From: an uncultured Bacillota bacterium
GTDB taxonomy: Bacteria; Bacillota_I; Bacilli_A; Izemoplasmatales; UBA1188
Reading direction: 5' to 3'
DNA length: 33,608 nucleotides
Assembly: GCA_937907585.1 (NCBI GenBank)
Contig: CALCVH010000162.1
Coordinates: 1-33,608 of the forward strand
The translations under genes were made by a program, and so were the position numbers. Each line of letters starts with the position of its first letter. Position 1 is the first letter of the stretch. This document shows, in pieces, positions 23,981 through 31,086 of the stretch. The notes beneath the pieces were generated by a model that did not search any database, was not told the DNA's origin, and saw only the letters and a program-made list of their open reading frames with translations.

Positions 23981-24012
23981 GAAAAAGAAAAATAGGCTCT
24001 TTTAAGCCTATT
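23981..24012 (-). terminator. Terminator of the early operon behind the ArpU-like gene
   Basis: AATAGGCT (23991-23998) pairs with AGCCTATT (24005-24012) around a 6-base loop, followed on the minus strand by TTTCTTTTTC. It separates early transcription from the lipoprotein gene. Confidence 0.75.
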
Positions 24013-24028
24013 TCAATTTTAACTTCAA

Positions 24029-24664
24029 TTATAAACTATACATTAGAATTTGCGCTAGGTCATCAACTGCTCTTTTAACTAATAGATAAACTTCACTATA
24101 ACATAAATCTCTTGCTATGTCGCAGTATTTCTCACCTAATAAGAAATGTCTTGATACAACAGTTAGAGCTGTAGGATTAGGAACAAGATCAATAAATGAT
24201 TCAATTGTTTTTCTTTCCTCTTCCATTTGTTCTTTAAATCTTTCATATTCAATGATTCGCTTCTGTTGTTTTATAAGTTCATTTTCAATATCAAGTAGTT
24301 TTTGTTCTTGGGTGTTAGGTCTATAACCTGTATTAAAGGATGCTTCCTCACCATAGTTAGGTGATTTAACTGTTGCAGCCCTTTTCATGTCTAATAGAGC
24401 TTGTCCCTCTTCACATTCTTTCCATAGAGCATACTTTTTATTTGTGTTTCTTTCAATTAAATTAAATAATCTTTTAATAGTTTGTTTATAAAATGCTTTA
24501 TTCTTTTTTAAATCTATTTCTTTAGTATTACTATTATTATACTCTTTATATAAATTTATATTTAATTTAATATATATATATTTTACTATAGCGTTAGTTA
24601 CATCTGGATGCTCTTTAGCTATAGCTTCCATTTTTAAACTTCTTGCACTTCTTTTTTCTTCCAT
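24029..24664 (-). CDS. ArpU/RinA-like late transcription regulator (211 aa)
   Basis: This encodes 211 residues. The C-terminal 45 residues (ALTVVSRHFLLGEKYCDIARDL followed by SEVYLLVKRAVDDLA) form a sigma-region-4-like helix-turn-helix, as in ArpU-family late regulators of Gram-positive phages. A coiled coil (KLLDIENELIKQQKRIIEYE) precedes it, and the N-terminus is basic. It is the last gene of the early operon and lies upstream of the late genes, exactly where these activators are found. The repeat-containing promoter at 23475-23510 is a natural target. The family call is based on fold pattern and position. Confidence 0.75.
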   Translation of the reverse strand: MEEKRSARSLKMEAIAKEHPDVTNAIVKYIYIKLNINLYKEYNNSNTKEIDLKKNKAFYKQTIKRLFNLIERNTNKKYALWKECEEGQALLDMKRAATVKSPNYGEEASFNTGYRPNTQEQKLLDIENELIKQQKRIIEYERFKEQMEEERKTIESFIDLVPNPTALTVVSRHFLLGEKYCDIARDLCYSEVYLLVKRAVDDLAQILMYSL

Positions 24665-24683
24665 TTCTTCTTTCCTCTATTTT

Positions 24684-24869
24684 TTATTTTTCAGTTTTAA
24701 TGTGTAAATAAAATAGTAAATCTAATAGTATTGCAAGTGGAATACATAGAGCTGTAACCACCCAATTGTCATTTGTATAAATTTGATAAATCAAAATTGC
24801 AAATAGCAATATATGAAGCGAAATAAGGGATAAAATAAGCATGGCATCGATTAAAAATCTATTTTTCAT
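24684..24869 (-). CDS. Small two-pass membrane protein (61 aa)
   Basis: This encodes 61 residues with two hydrophobic segments (about 8-30 and 36-55) and a short basic tail (HIKTEK). It resembles the 70-aa product at 25852-26064: both have an IYQI/IYEI motif after the first helix and a (C)IxxALLLD-type second helix, suggesting paralogy. The function is unknown. It overlaps the preceding gene by 11 bases. Confidence 0.6.
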   Translation of the reverse strand: MKNRFLIDAMLILSLISLHILLFAILIYQIYTNDNWVVTALCIPLAILLDLLFYLHIKTEK

Positions 24870-25227
24870 TTTTTGCCTCTACTTTAATCTGCCAATAGTT
24901 TTCTATTTCATCAACAACAGTGCCTTTGCTATTGATACCTGTTTTAAGTAGTAAATGGTGCCAACGTTTGATATGTTGTCTTAATTCAGCATTTTCCTTT
25001 TCTTGCTCTTGAGCCTTTAATAAGGCTTGTTCGATAGTGTTTAGTGTGTCATCATAAATTACACCTAAATTGCTTCTTAATTCTTCTAAACACTCCATTG
25101 CTTCACTAGGCTTTGCTTCCTTTATTGCTTTTAATTCAAGTAAGGCTGATTTTAGAATAGCAATTTCTTTATTGCCTATTGGCACTTCTAAAGCTAAACA
25201 ATCTAACGCTTCAAATACTTTATCCAT
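24859..25227 (-). CDS. Hypothetical coiled-coil early protein (122 aa)
   Basis: This encodes 122 residues, almost all helical, with a coiled coil at about 65-90 (NTIEQALLKAQEQEKENAEL) and a KRWHHLLLK segment. There is no catalytic motif. Similar small coiled-coil proteins are common in the accessory part of early operons. Its ATG overlaps the stop of the gene before it. The family is not recognised. Confidence 0.6.
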   Translation of the reverse strand: MDKVFEALDCLALEVPIGNKEIAILKSALLELKAIKEAKPSEAMECLEELRSNLGVIYDDTLNTIEQALLKAQEQEKENAELRQHIKRWHHLLLKTGINSKGTVVDEIENYWQIKVEAKNEK

Positions 25228-25493
25228 TATTTAGTCCTCCATTTAGGTAACATCTCAAGCAAGAATGCTTTAAAATCTTCTTCGCTTAAAACATATGCAT
25301 CACTTACATCAGTATCTTTGTATTTGCCATACAAGAATTTAAGTATTTCATCATCGTTTTTTTTAGTAAAACTTTCATTCATTGTTTCAAATGCTATTTT
25401 CATTTGAGCTTTAAGTATCACGCCATCATCTTTACTTGAATCTATTTCTTGAGGTTTAAATCCTAGATGATACTTTTTCATTATATCTTTCAT
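25227..25493 (-). CDS. Hypothetical early protein (88 aa)
   Basis: I start at ATG 25491-25493 (MKDIMKKYHLGFKPQE), coupled to the previous stop as TAATG and preceded by GGAGG, instead of the longer reading that begins in the ribosome site. The product has 88 acidic residues with no motif (FKAFLLEMLPKWRTK at the end). The family is not recognised. Confidence 0.55.
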   Translation of the reverse strand: MKDIMKKYHLGFKPQEIDSSKDDGVILKAQMKIAFETMNESFTKKNDDEILKFLYGKYKDTDVSDAYVLSEEDFKAFLLEMLPKWRTK

Positions 25494-25852
25494 TATTCCT
25501 CCACCTCCCATTTAACAAAGAAATACAACTTACATTTGCCACCTTTTGTGATTTCAAAATGCACCTCATTTTCAGTATAAGGAATTACAACAACATCTTC
25601 TAGTTTTACAATGTATTGTTTTAAAGTCCCTTTATCTTTATTACCTGTGTATACAATATACTGATAATTGTCATCATCATACTCAATGTCTAGTTCATCA
25701 AGTCCATTTTCATATTGTTCTACTACTTCATTTTTCTTTTCAAGTTCTTTTGCAATAAATGGAGAGGCAGCTATAAGAGCTAGCCCTATAACTGATAATA
25801 TTACCAATATTACCAATGGCATAAAAGCTATTATTAAATCTTTCTTTTTCAT
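25493..25852 (-). CDS. Membrane-anchored early protein with exported or cytosolic domain (119 aa)
   Basis: MKKKDLI is followed by a hydrophobic helix (about 7-33, FMPLVILVILSVIGLALIAA), then an acidic domain (NEVVEQYENGLDELDIEYDDD) and beta strands up to KLYFFVKWEVEE. One N-terminal anchor with a C-terminal domain outside is the likely topology. No lipobox is present. The family is not recognised. Membrane proteins made early might act in superinfection exclusion, which is inference from location only. Confidence 0.6.
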   Translation of the reverse strand: MKKKDLIIAFMPLVILVILSVIGLALIAASPFIAKELEKKNEVVEQYENGLDELDIEYDDDNYQYIVYTGNKDKGTLKQYIVKLEDVVVIPYTENEVHFEITKGGKCKLYFFVKWEVEE

Positions 25853-26064
25853 TATTTTTCATCCTCCAATTTATTTTTAAGAATAATTGATTGAAATATA
25901 CCTGCAATGTCTAATAAAAGCGCAATGATAACACAAAATCCACAGAATATATAATCGCCATTGATTTTAATTTCATAAATGAAAATACCAATTAGTAGGA
26001 TGTTTATTACTATAATTGATATAGTAAGTAATACATTAAGAATTTTTGTTCCCATCTTCCTCAC
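25852..26064 (-). CDS. Small two-pass membrane protein (70 aa)
   Basis: Two hydrophobic helices (about 9-31 and 38-60) are followed by a charged tail (ILKNKLEDEK). The GTG start at 26064 has AAAGGG five bases upstream; an ATG at 26055 is also possible. It resembles the 61-aa product at 24684-24869 in spacing and in the IYEI and ALLLD segments. The function is unknown. Confidence 0.55.
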   Translation of the reverse strand: MRKMGTKILNVLLTISIIVINILLIGIFIYEIKINGDYIFCGFCVIIALLLDIAGIFQSIILKNKLEDEK

Positions 26065-26311
26065 TCTTACCCTTTATTTCAACTTTTACACCAAGTCCCA
26101 TTTCAACTATGCTTTTAGCCATATCATCATAATCTTTGATTATTTCTTCTAATGCTTCTGGGCTTTCGATTTCATACTTTTCCATTAAATCCTCTAGTTT
26201 GCCTAGTTTGTGTATTGCTTCATCAACCCATAAAGCATACTCTTTAGCACTTTTGTCTTTTCCGGCATAAGTATATTTGCCTTTCCATATTTCTTCAGTA
26301 TATCTTTTCAT
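26036..26311 (-). CDS. Hypothetical early protein (91 aa)
   Basis: This encodes 91 residues, helical and charged (WKGKYTYAGKDKSAKEYALW, EDLMEKYEIESPEALEEII), with a basic C-terminus (VKVEIKGKSEEDGNKNS). The family is not recognised. It overlaps both neighbours, indicating coupled translation in the accessory early block. Confidence 0.55.
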   Translation of the reverse strand: MKRYTEEIWKGKYTYAGKDKSAKEYALWVDEAIHKLGKLEDLMEKYEIESPEALEEIIKDYDDMAKSIVEMGLGVKVEIKGKSEEDGNKNS

Positions 26312-26646
26312 ATCAACACCAACTCCCCTTTATCATTCATTTTGGCTACATAGATTAAGCCTTTGTCAGTTCTAATATATGCTTGTAATTTTATAGGTAT
26401 AAAATGCCTTATTTCTTCTAAATAATATTCTTTAGCAACATCCAATTGATATTTATCATAAAAATCATTTACATCTACATCTCCACCCCTATCGAGATAA
26501 AACAAATCACATAACTCCTCTATGGTGTCGGCTTCTGCGAGAACTTTTGCTCCTGCAAAATCTAAAAAGCTCGCTTCAACGTTGTTTGGGTAAATTTTGA
26601 CTCCGTTTGGTATCAATTCTGCTTCAACTTTTATGTATTTTTTCAT
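26308..26646 (-). CDS. Hypothetical early protein (112 aa)
   Basis: The ATG at 26644-26646 is preceded by GGAGGAAACT and overlaps the stop of the 45-aa membrane gene (ATGA), so it is preferred to a start 36 bases upstream. The 112-residue product is acidic in the middle (FYLDRGGDVDVNDFYDK) with beta strands at the end (QAYIRTDKGLIYVAKM). No family is recognised. Confidence 0.6.
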   Translation of the reverse strand: MKKYIKVEAELIPNGVKIYPNNVEASFLDFAGAKVLAEADTIEELCDLFYLDRGGDVDVNDFYDKYQLDVAKEYYLEEIRHFIPIKLQAYIRTDKGLIYVAKMNDKGELVLI

Positions 26647-26780
26647 AGTTTCCTCCACTTCAACCACTCTATTAAACAACATATCAAATATATTATTCCA
26701 GATAATATCAAAGCAAATGCACCTAATCCAATAAACAATAGTATTGCAAGTGCTTCATCTTCATTGTCAGCATGCATCAT
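26643..26780 (-). CDS. Small membrane protein (45 aa)
   Basis: This short ORF begins MMHADNEDEALAILLFIGLG and continues with a hydrophobic core (AFALILSGIIYLICC) and a basic end (EWLKWRKL). The ATG (26778-26780) has AAGGAG 5 bases upstream, overlaps the stop of the DUF1064-like gene, and its own stop overlaps the next ATG. Perfect operon packing supports a real gene. One membrane segment of about 27 residues is predicted. The function is unknown. Confidence 0.6.
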   Translation of the reverse strand: MMHADNEDEALAILLFIGLGAFALILSGIIYLICCLIEWLKWRKL

Positions 26781-27364
26781 ATTTGCTCCTTAATCTCTAA
26801 CACGTATTTATCAAACCATTCCTTTTGTGCTTTGGTTAATTTCTCTTGGGCTTGTTGTTTAGACCAATAATTGAAAAATCTTAAAGCATTTTTCTTGAAC
26901 TCTTTTAGTTCTTTTAGCTCTTCTTTTTGAGTTTTAATTTTATTTCTTGCTTTGTTTATTTGAGTATTAGGGTTTTTAAAATCCCAATCCACAAAGCCAT
27001 AAGCCTGTAAGAATTTAATTTTGCGATATTTTACAGGGCAGCTAAAATCTAATTCATTTAGTTTTAACCATTCCTTTAATTCTTGTTCACTCTTCTGCAA
27101 CATTATTTGATGAGTCATGTCATCTTTCATTTTGGAATAAGGGTTGTAGCCTTTAGTCTCGATTATTTCGCATCTTAAATAGCATTCTTCATCACTATAA
27201 TAAACAATAAAATCAGGTGTGTAATAATTCCCTTTTGTAATTTGAATTGGCTTTTTTGGATGATATGTAAAATTTATTACATCCCTATCTTTCATTAGTT
27301 TTTTGTAATACTCAACTTCTAAATCACTATCGAATAATATATTGTTATAATATACTTTTCCCAT
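26777..27364 (-). CDS. DUF1064-like putative nuclease (195 aa)
   Basis: The ATG at 27362-27364 overlaps the previous stop (TAATG) and is preferred to one 24 bases earlier. Residues about 55-75 carry YTPDFIVYYSDEE and then EIIETKGY, a PD...ExK arrangement as in PD-(D/E)xK nucleases; the leading FDSDLEVEYYKKL resembles the N-terminus of DUF1064 phage proteins. These are thought to process DNA, possibly as resolvase-type enzymes. The C-terminal 80 residues are a basic coiled coil (KARNKIKTQKEELKELKEF), which is longer than the core family. The nuclease call is a motif-based inference. Confidence 0.65.
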   Translation of the reverse strand: MGKVYYNNILFDSDLEVEYYKKLMKDRDVINFTYHPKKPIQITKGNYYTPDFIVYYSDEECYLRCEIIETKGYNPYSKMKDDMTHQIMLQKSEQELKEWLKLNELDFSCPVKYRKIKFLQAYGFVDWDFKNPNTQINKARNKIKTQKEELKELKEFKKNALRFFNYWSKQQAQEKLTKAQKEWFDKYVLEIKEQI

Positions 27365-27732
27365 TATTGTTTTACCTCTCTCATACATCTTAAGTATTCG
27401 CCTAAAATGTTTTTAATAAGTTGTTTTAATTCTTCTGGTGTGTAGTCCCCATAAAAATCATCACCATTAAAATGAATCTCTTTACAAGATGTAACGTAAA
27501 TTGAATTTTCGCTAACTTCTTCTAATTCAGTTAATTTAAAGCCTAGTTTACTTTCAATTTCTCTATACTTGTTATTTTGTTGCTTTAAATCTTCAAGCTC
27601 ATCATCTACAAGCTGTAAGTTAGTTTTTGCTGCAGCCAAATCATAAACTTGTTCTTCACTTTGTGGGTCATTAGGAACTAAATCATCAATGTAATTACTA
27701 ATATTTTGTAGATATAAATTTTTAAATTCCAT
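27364..27732 (-). CDS. Hypothetical early protein with coiled coil (122 aa)
   Basis: This encodes 122 acidic residues. A coiled-coil segment at about 35-60 (QLVDDELEDLKQQNNKYREI) is followed by a mixed region (SIYVTSCKEIHFNGDDFYGD). It has no enzymatic motif, and the family is not recognised. Stop and start codons are shared with both neighbours. Confidence 0.55.
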   Translation of the reverse strand: MEFKNLYLQNISNYIDDLVPNDPQSEEQVYDLAAAKTNLQLVDDELEDLKQQNNKYREIESKLGFKLTELEEVSENSIYVTSCKEIHFNGDDFYGDYTPEELKQLIKNILGEYLRCMREVKQ

Positions 27733-28031
27733 TATTTATAGCACCTCATCTTCTTTAAATTTATTTTCTTAACACCCATATTTTTAAGATGTTGTAAATA
27801 AGTAATTGAATAACCATGCTTAATACATTCTTTCGAATAAAAGTAACTTATATGTTCTGTATTGATTCTTATAGTTATTGTCCATAAGTGCCATTTATCA
27901 TAAGCGCTAGGCATGTAACAATCTACTGTTATTTTGGCTATTCCAAACACATTTATTTTGTGTTCCTCAATAGTTCTTTCAATTAACGTTTCAGCTAGTA
28001 AAGGCTCTTCGCCTGTGTAAATAGTTTCCAT
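27732..28031 (-). CDS. Hypothetical early protein (99 aa)
   Basis: This encodes 99 residues with beta-like strands (HKINVFGIAKITVDCYMPSA, DKWHLWTITIRI) and a basic end (KKINLKKMRCYK). Nothing is recognised. It lies 2 bases behind the 240-aa gene and shares a base with the next start. Confidence 0.55.
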   Translation of the reverse strand: METIYTGEEPLLAETLIERTIEEHKINVFGIAKITVDCYMPSAYDKWHLWTITIRINTEHISYFYSKECIKHGYSITYLQHLKNMGVKKINLKKMRCYK

Positions 28032-28033
28032 TT

Positions 28034-28756
28034 TTATTCCTCCATTTCTCCCTTTTCATAAAAATAATTATATAAATCCATAAAGGTAAATTCATAATCA
28101 GCAAAATTATCATAAGTATGTTTTTCAAATACTCTTCCAGCTTTGCCGAATTTGTGAAGTTGCAATTTATAAAAGAAATAATATTCTCTTCTATCATGCC
28201 ACCACTCACTAAATGAAAATTGTTTTGTATCTATAGGATTTATAATTTCATTTGCAGTTTTAACGAATTTGATCCATTCTTGCTTTTCTTCTTCTGTAAG
28301 ATTTAGATATTTACCCATATCGGCTGCTGTGCCATCCTCGTTAAACCACCATATTGAACAAGCAGGAGCGCATTGTTTTTCTTTGAATAAATCTTTTACT
28401 CTTGGAAATTCTACGATGAAATCACCAAATATATGAATGAATAAACTATATTCATCAGAGCTGTTGTTATATTTATGTTTTAAGCTAAATATAGAAACCT
28501 CATTATTTTGAAAATGATAAGTAAAACCACTATATAATTCTTTAAAATAAGCAAGTTGTTCTTCTGGTGTAACAGTTGATTCATACCAATCATTTGAAAA
28601 GTAACTTGAAATTAAAATGTTATAAAATTTCTTATTGCAGTAATCAGGTTTAAAATTCTTTTCAATATATTCCCTGTATTGCTCGTTATTATATGTTTTC
28701 GGCTTAATTTTAGCCTTTTCCAATACTTCCTGATAAGTAAACAAGTTCCATTCCAT
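28034..28756 (-). CDS. Hypothetical early protein (240 aa)
   Basis: This encodes 240 residues, rich in aromatic residues (SSYFSNDWYES, CSIWWFNEDG, SFSEWWHDRREYYFFY) and mildly acidic. No known family, signal peptide or membrane segment was recognised. Its size and position in the accessory part of the early operon, next to two methyltransferase genes, make it a candidate for a host-takeover or anti-defence factor, but nothing in the sequence proves this. An overlapping frame at 27991-28209 is a shadow. Confidence 0.6.
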   Translation of the reverse strand: MEWNLFTYQEVLEKAKIKPKTYNNEQYREYIEKNFKPDYCNKKFYNILISSYFSNDWYESTVTPEEQLAYFKELYSGFTYHFQNNEVSIFSLKHKYNNSSDEYSLFIHIFGDFIVEFPRVKDLFKEKQCAPACSIWWFNEDGTAADMGKYLNLTEEEKQEWIKFVKTANEIINPIDTKQFSFSEWWHDRREYYFFYKLQLHKFGKAGRVFEKHTYDNFADYEFTFMDLYNYFYEKGEMEE

Positions 28757-28769
28757 ACTTCCTCCTTAA

Positions 28770-29210
28770 TCAAAGATTTTTAAAATCTTCTAAAATATAT
28801 TTTTTACCTTTAGGCATTTCCAACTTAATAATGCAGCTTGGAAATGGTGCAGAGTTTTTGCTTTCATTAAAATGCAATCTGCCTTTTATAAAATAAATTC
28901 CCATATCAACATTTTCAGTTAGCATCTTTTGAAAGTATTTTGTATCAGTTCTTGATGGTATTAAAAATACTATGTTGTTTTCTTTATGATTCTTGATATG
29001 ATTCAAAGCGTAATCAACCCAACTTTTTATATCGCTATAGGGTGGATTTATAAAAAGATTTACCCCCCCTAAATCAGTTTTTAAGTTGTCAATTTCACTT
29101 TTATAAGGGCAGGGGTCTATATAACCCTTATTCATAAAATAATTGTAAATTTCTTTTGGTGTTTGCCAATCATCTGTATTATGCAAGAAACACCCTTTTA
29201 AATCAGCCAT
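28770..29210 (-). CDS. Phage DNA N6-adenine methyltransferase (Dam-like, 146 aa)
   Basis: This encodes 146 residues. DDWQTPKEIYNYF near residue 13-25, DPCP (32-35) and the catalytic NPPY (55-58, INPPYSDIKSW) match the short phage Dam family (DNA_N-6-adenine-methyltransferase), which lacks a target-recognition domain of normal size. The product transfers methyl groups to adenine in DNA. No restriction gene is nearby, so protection against host restriction is more likely than an R-M system. It lies 11 bases behind the other methyltransferase gene. Confidence 0.85.
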   Translation of the reverse strand: MADLKGCFLHNTDDWQTPKEIYNYFMNKGYIDPCPYKSEIDNLKTDLGGVNLFINPPYSDIKSWVDYALNHIKNHKENNIVFLIPSRTDTKYFQKMLTENVDMGIYFIKGRLHFNESKNSAPFPSCIIKLEMPKGKKYILEDFKNL

Positions 29211-29221
29211 ATTTAACCTCG

Positions 29222-30079
29222 CTATAAAAAGTTAAATATAGTTTGAACGCCATTTTCTTTGGCTTTTTGTTCACTTTCATCTACACCTGCTAAAAAGTTA
29301 ATTGCTTTGTTATAAAAATCTTTTTCAATTTCAAAGCCATAAGATGGTCTTTTTAACTCTCTAGCTGCATAAAGTGAACTACCACTCCCAGCACATGGAT
29401 CAATTACAACATCACCCTCATCAGTAAAAATTTCAATAAGTTTCTTTAAAATTGAAATGGGCTTTTGTGTGGGGTGTACCTGTGTATGTGTTGTATCTCT
29501 TTCCCAAGTCATCCAATTAAAAATCATTTTTCCTTTATTTCTAAACTTTGGCAGTTTATCTCTATAAAGAACTACAGCATATTCTGTAGCTCCTACAATT
29601 TTCATATTTGCTTTTAATACTTGAGCAGAATAATTTTTAATAAATACTAGCGGATAACTTTTAAGTAATCCGTGTTTCTTGCCCTCTTCAATTACCATTT
29701 GCATTTGTTCAAAGGCACAAAATACAATCATTGCAGGTGCTTTATTAGGCTCTTTGGGCTCTTTTTTTAAGTATCTAGTGCAGAAGTCAAAAAAGTTGCC
29801 TATTCTAAAATTTTCATCAGTTTTGAAAAATAACTTACCTGCTTTATCGCTTTCGCCATTAGAGTTGTCCCCCCCCTCATACCATGATGGGTTTGAGGCA
29901 TAGGCATTATTTCCTAGATTATAGGGTATATCTGCTATAATCAATTGTGCATGTGGTATGTTATACCTTTTAGCATTTTCAAAATGATCATTATATAATT
30001 CACATGGTAATTTATGAGTAAAAGTTTGTCCGTTAAACTCTTTACTTACATAAACATCATTTATTTCTTTTACATCCAT
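29222..30079 (-). CDS. Site-specific DNA methyltransferase, N4/N6 type (285 aa)
   Basis: The ATG at 30077-30079 has AAGGAGG 8 bases upstream and is preferred to a TTG 69 bases earlier. Motif IV DIPY (50-53, in IIADIPYNLG) comes first and the AdoMet-binding DPCAGSGS lies near residue 239, with HPTQKP just before it; this order is typical of beta-class N4-cytosine/N6-adenine enzymes. The DIPY variant (of DPPY) is common in phage members. It modifies DNA at a specific but unknown site. Together with the Dam-like gene it forms a two-enzyme modification pair without a restriction partner. Confidence 0.85.
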   Translation of the reverse strand: MDVKEINDVYVSKEFNGQTFTHKLPCELYNDHFENAKRYNIPHAQLIIADIPYNLGNNAYASNPSWYEGGDNSNGESDKAGKLFFKTDENFRIGNFFDFCTRYLKKEPKEPNKAPAMIVFCAFEQMQMVIEEGKKHGLLKSYPLVFIKNYSAQVLKANMKIVGATEYAVVLYRDKLPKFRNKGKMIFNWMTWERDTTHTQVHPTQKPISILKKLIEIFTDEGDVVIDPCAGSGSSLYAARELKRPSYGFEIEKDFYNKAINFLAGVDESEQKAKENGVQTIFNFL

Positions 30080-30225
30080 ATTATTTTCCTCCTTACATTT
30101 GGAGCAGCTAGGATGCTCAAATGCCCTGTATTTAAGTCCGTTTACCAATAATATTTTTAAATGCTCGTTTTTTTGTCCTAGCTCGACATATTATTTAAAT
30201 TACCTAGCATATTTAAATTCTTAAA

Positions 30226-31086
30226 TTAGATTTTTTCGACACCACCAAATGATGCAGTAGGGTCATTTTCTTTTCTAAAGTCTTTGATGATACGCTCTCT
30301 ATATTCTTCATAAGTTTCATTAGGTCTTTGTTTAAAATCTTCATTTAAATAGTCATCACCAAGTGTAGTGAAATTTTGATTACAACTTGAACTTTCAACC
30401 TTTGGAGCTTTATCTTGGCATTTAGAAAGCCAACGAGTTATAAAAGATTTAACACCATTTTTAGTTTTACGATTTTGTGGGTTAGATTCTAACCAACCAA
30501 CCATATTTTTAAATTGTTGCAGAATATCAACTGCAGGATATAATTCCTTATAATGGTCTATATCATCCTTAAAAATTGGATGTTGATAGTTGCCAATACA
30601 TGGAAGAATAATGAGTGGTGTAGGCTTCTCTCGAGAAACCTCACCGCTAGATTTAGATATATCTTTAGATATAGATAAATCATTATTATTTAATTCTTTA
30701 GAATTATCATTTAACATATTACATTTAACATTTAACATATTACACTGCTCGATATTGTTATCGATTTCGTTAACGATTTCGTGTTCGATTTCGTTGCTAC
30801 TTTGTTTCGATTTTGCTTCACGTTCGATACGTTTTCGTTCGTTAATATCATCAATACGCTTTCTTTTATCTTTGTATTTAGCTAAATCTTTCTTTAATAT
30901 GTCTTTAGTTAATTTACATAAAACCTTAACCGCTGTGTTATTAGGATATTCAATTTCTTTGTCTAACCATTTATCGTTGCAATAATCAAACATCCAACGA
31001 GTCCACATTCCAACTTCTTCATCTGTAAGTTCATCAATATATTGTTTCCAATTTGTATAAACTACAAATGATTTCTTATCCTCCAT
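30226..31086 (-). CDS. Replication initiator (DUF6291/DnaD-like replisome organiser, 286 aa)
   Basis: The ATG at 31084-31086 (MEDKKSFVVYTNW) follows GGAGGTATTGATT and is preferred to a reading 54 bases longer. The N-terminal 90 residues (YTNWKQYIDELTDEEVGMWT, NNTAVKVLCKLTKDIL) resemble the DUF6291 domain of Gram-positive phage replication proteins. A basic charged linker follows, containing the 4-residue repeat NEIE HEIV NEID NNIE, and then a C-terminal domain (FKNMVGWLESNPQNRKTKNG, ITRWLSKCQ). It likely binds the origin and loads host helicase. The linker DNA carries the candidate origin. It overlaps the MBL gene by 11 bases. Confidence 0.75.
   Translation of the reverse strand: MEDKKSFVVYTNWKQYIDELTDEEVGMWTRWMFDYCNDKWLDKEIEYPNNTAVKVLCKLTKDILKKDLAKYKDKRKRIDDINERKRIEREAKSKQSSNEIEHEIVNEIDNNIEQCNMLNVKCNMLNDNSKELNNNDLSISKDISKSSGEVSREKPTPLIILPCIGNYQHPIFKDDIDHYKELYPAVDILQQFKNMVGWLESNPQNRKTKNGVKSFITRWLSKCQDKAPKVESSSCNQNFTTLGDDYLNEDFKQRPNETYEEYRERIIKDFRKENDPTASFGGVEKI
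30705..30840. other. Candidate replication origin inside the initiator gene
   Basis: Four 12-bp tandem repeats, consensus TCGATTTCGTTA, start at 30749, 30761, 30773 and 30785, exactly phased; two looser copies (TCGATTTTGCTT at 30807, TCGATACGTTTT at 30824) follow. Next to them is an AT-rich segment with ATTTAACATATTACA twice (30709-30723 and 30730-30744). Iterons plus an AT-rich unwinding region inside the initiator gene is the lambda-type arrangement. Confidence 0.6.

Noticed and set aside
27991..28209. Minus-strand ORF of 72 codons
   Set aside because: It overlaps two well-packed genes in another frame and has no start signal; it appears to be a shadow.
30080..30148. N-terminal extension of the methyltransferase from TTG 30148
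   Set aside because: There is no ribosome site, whereas ATG 30079 follows AAGGAGG at ideal distance.
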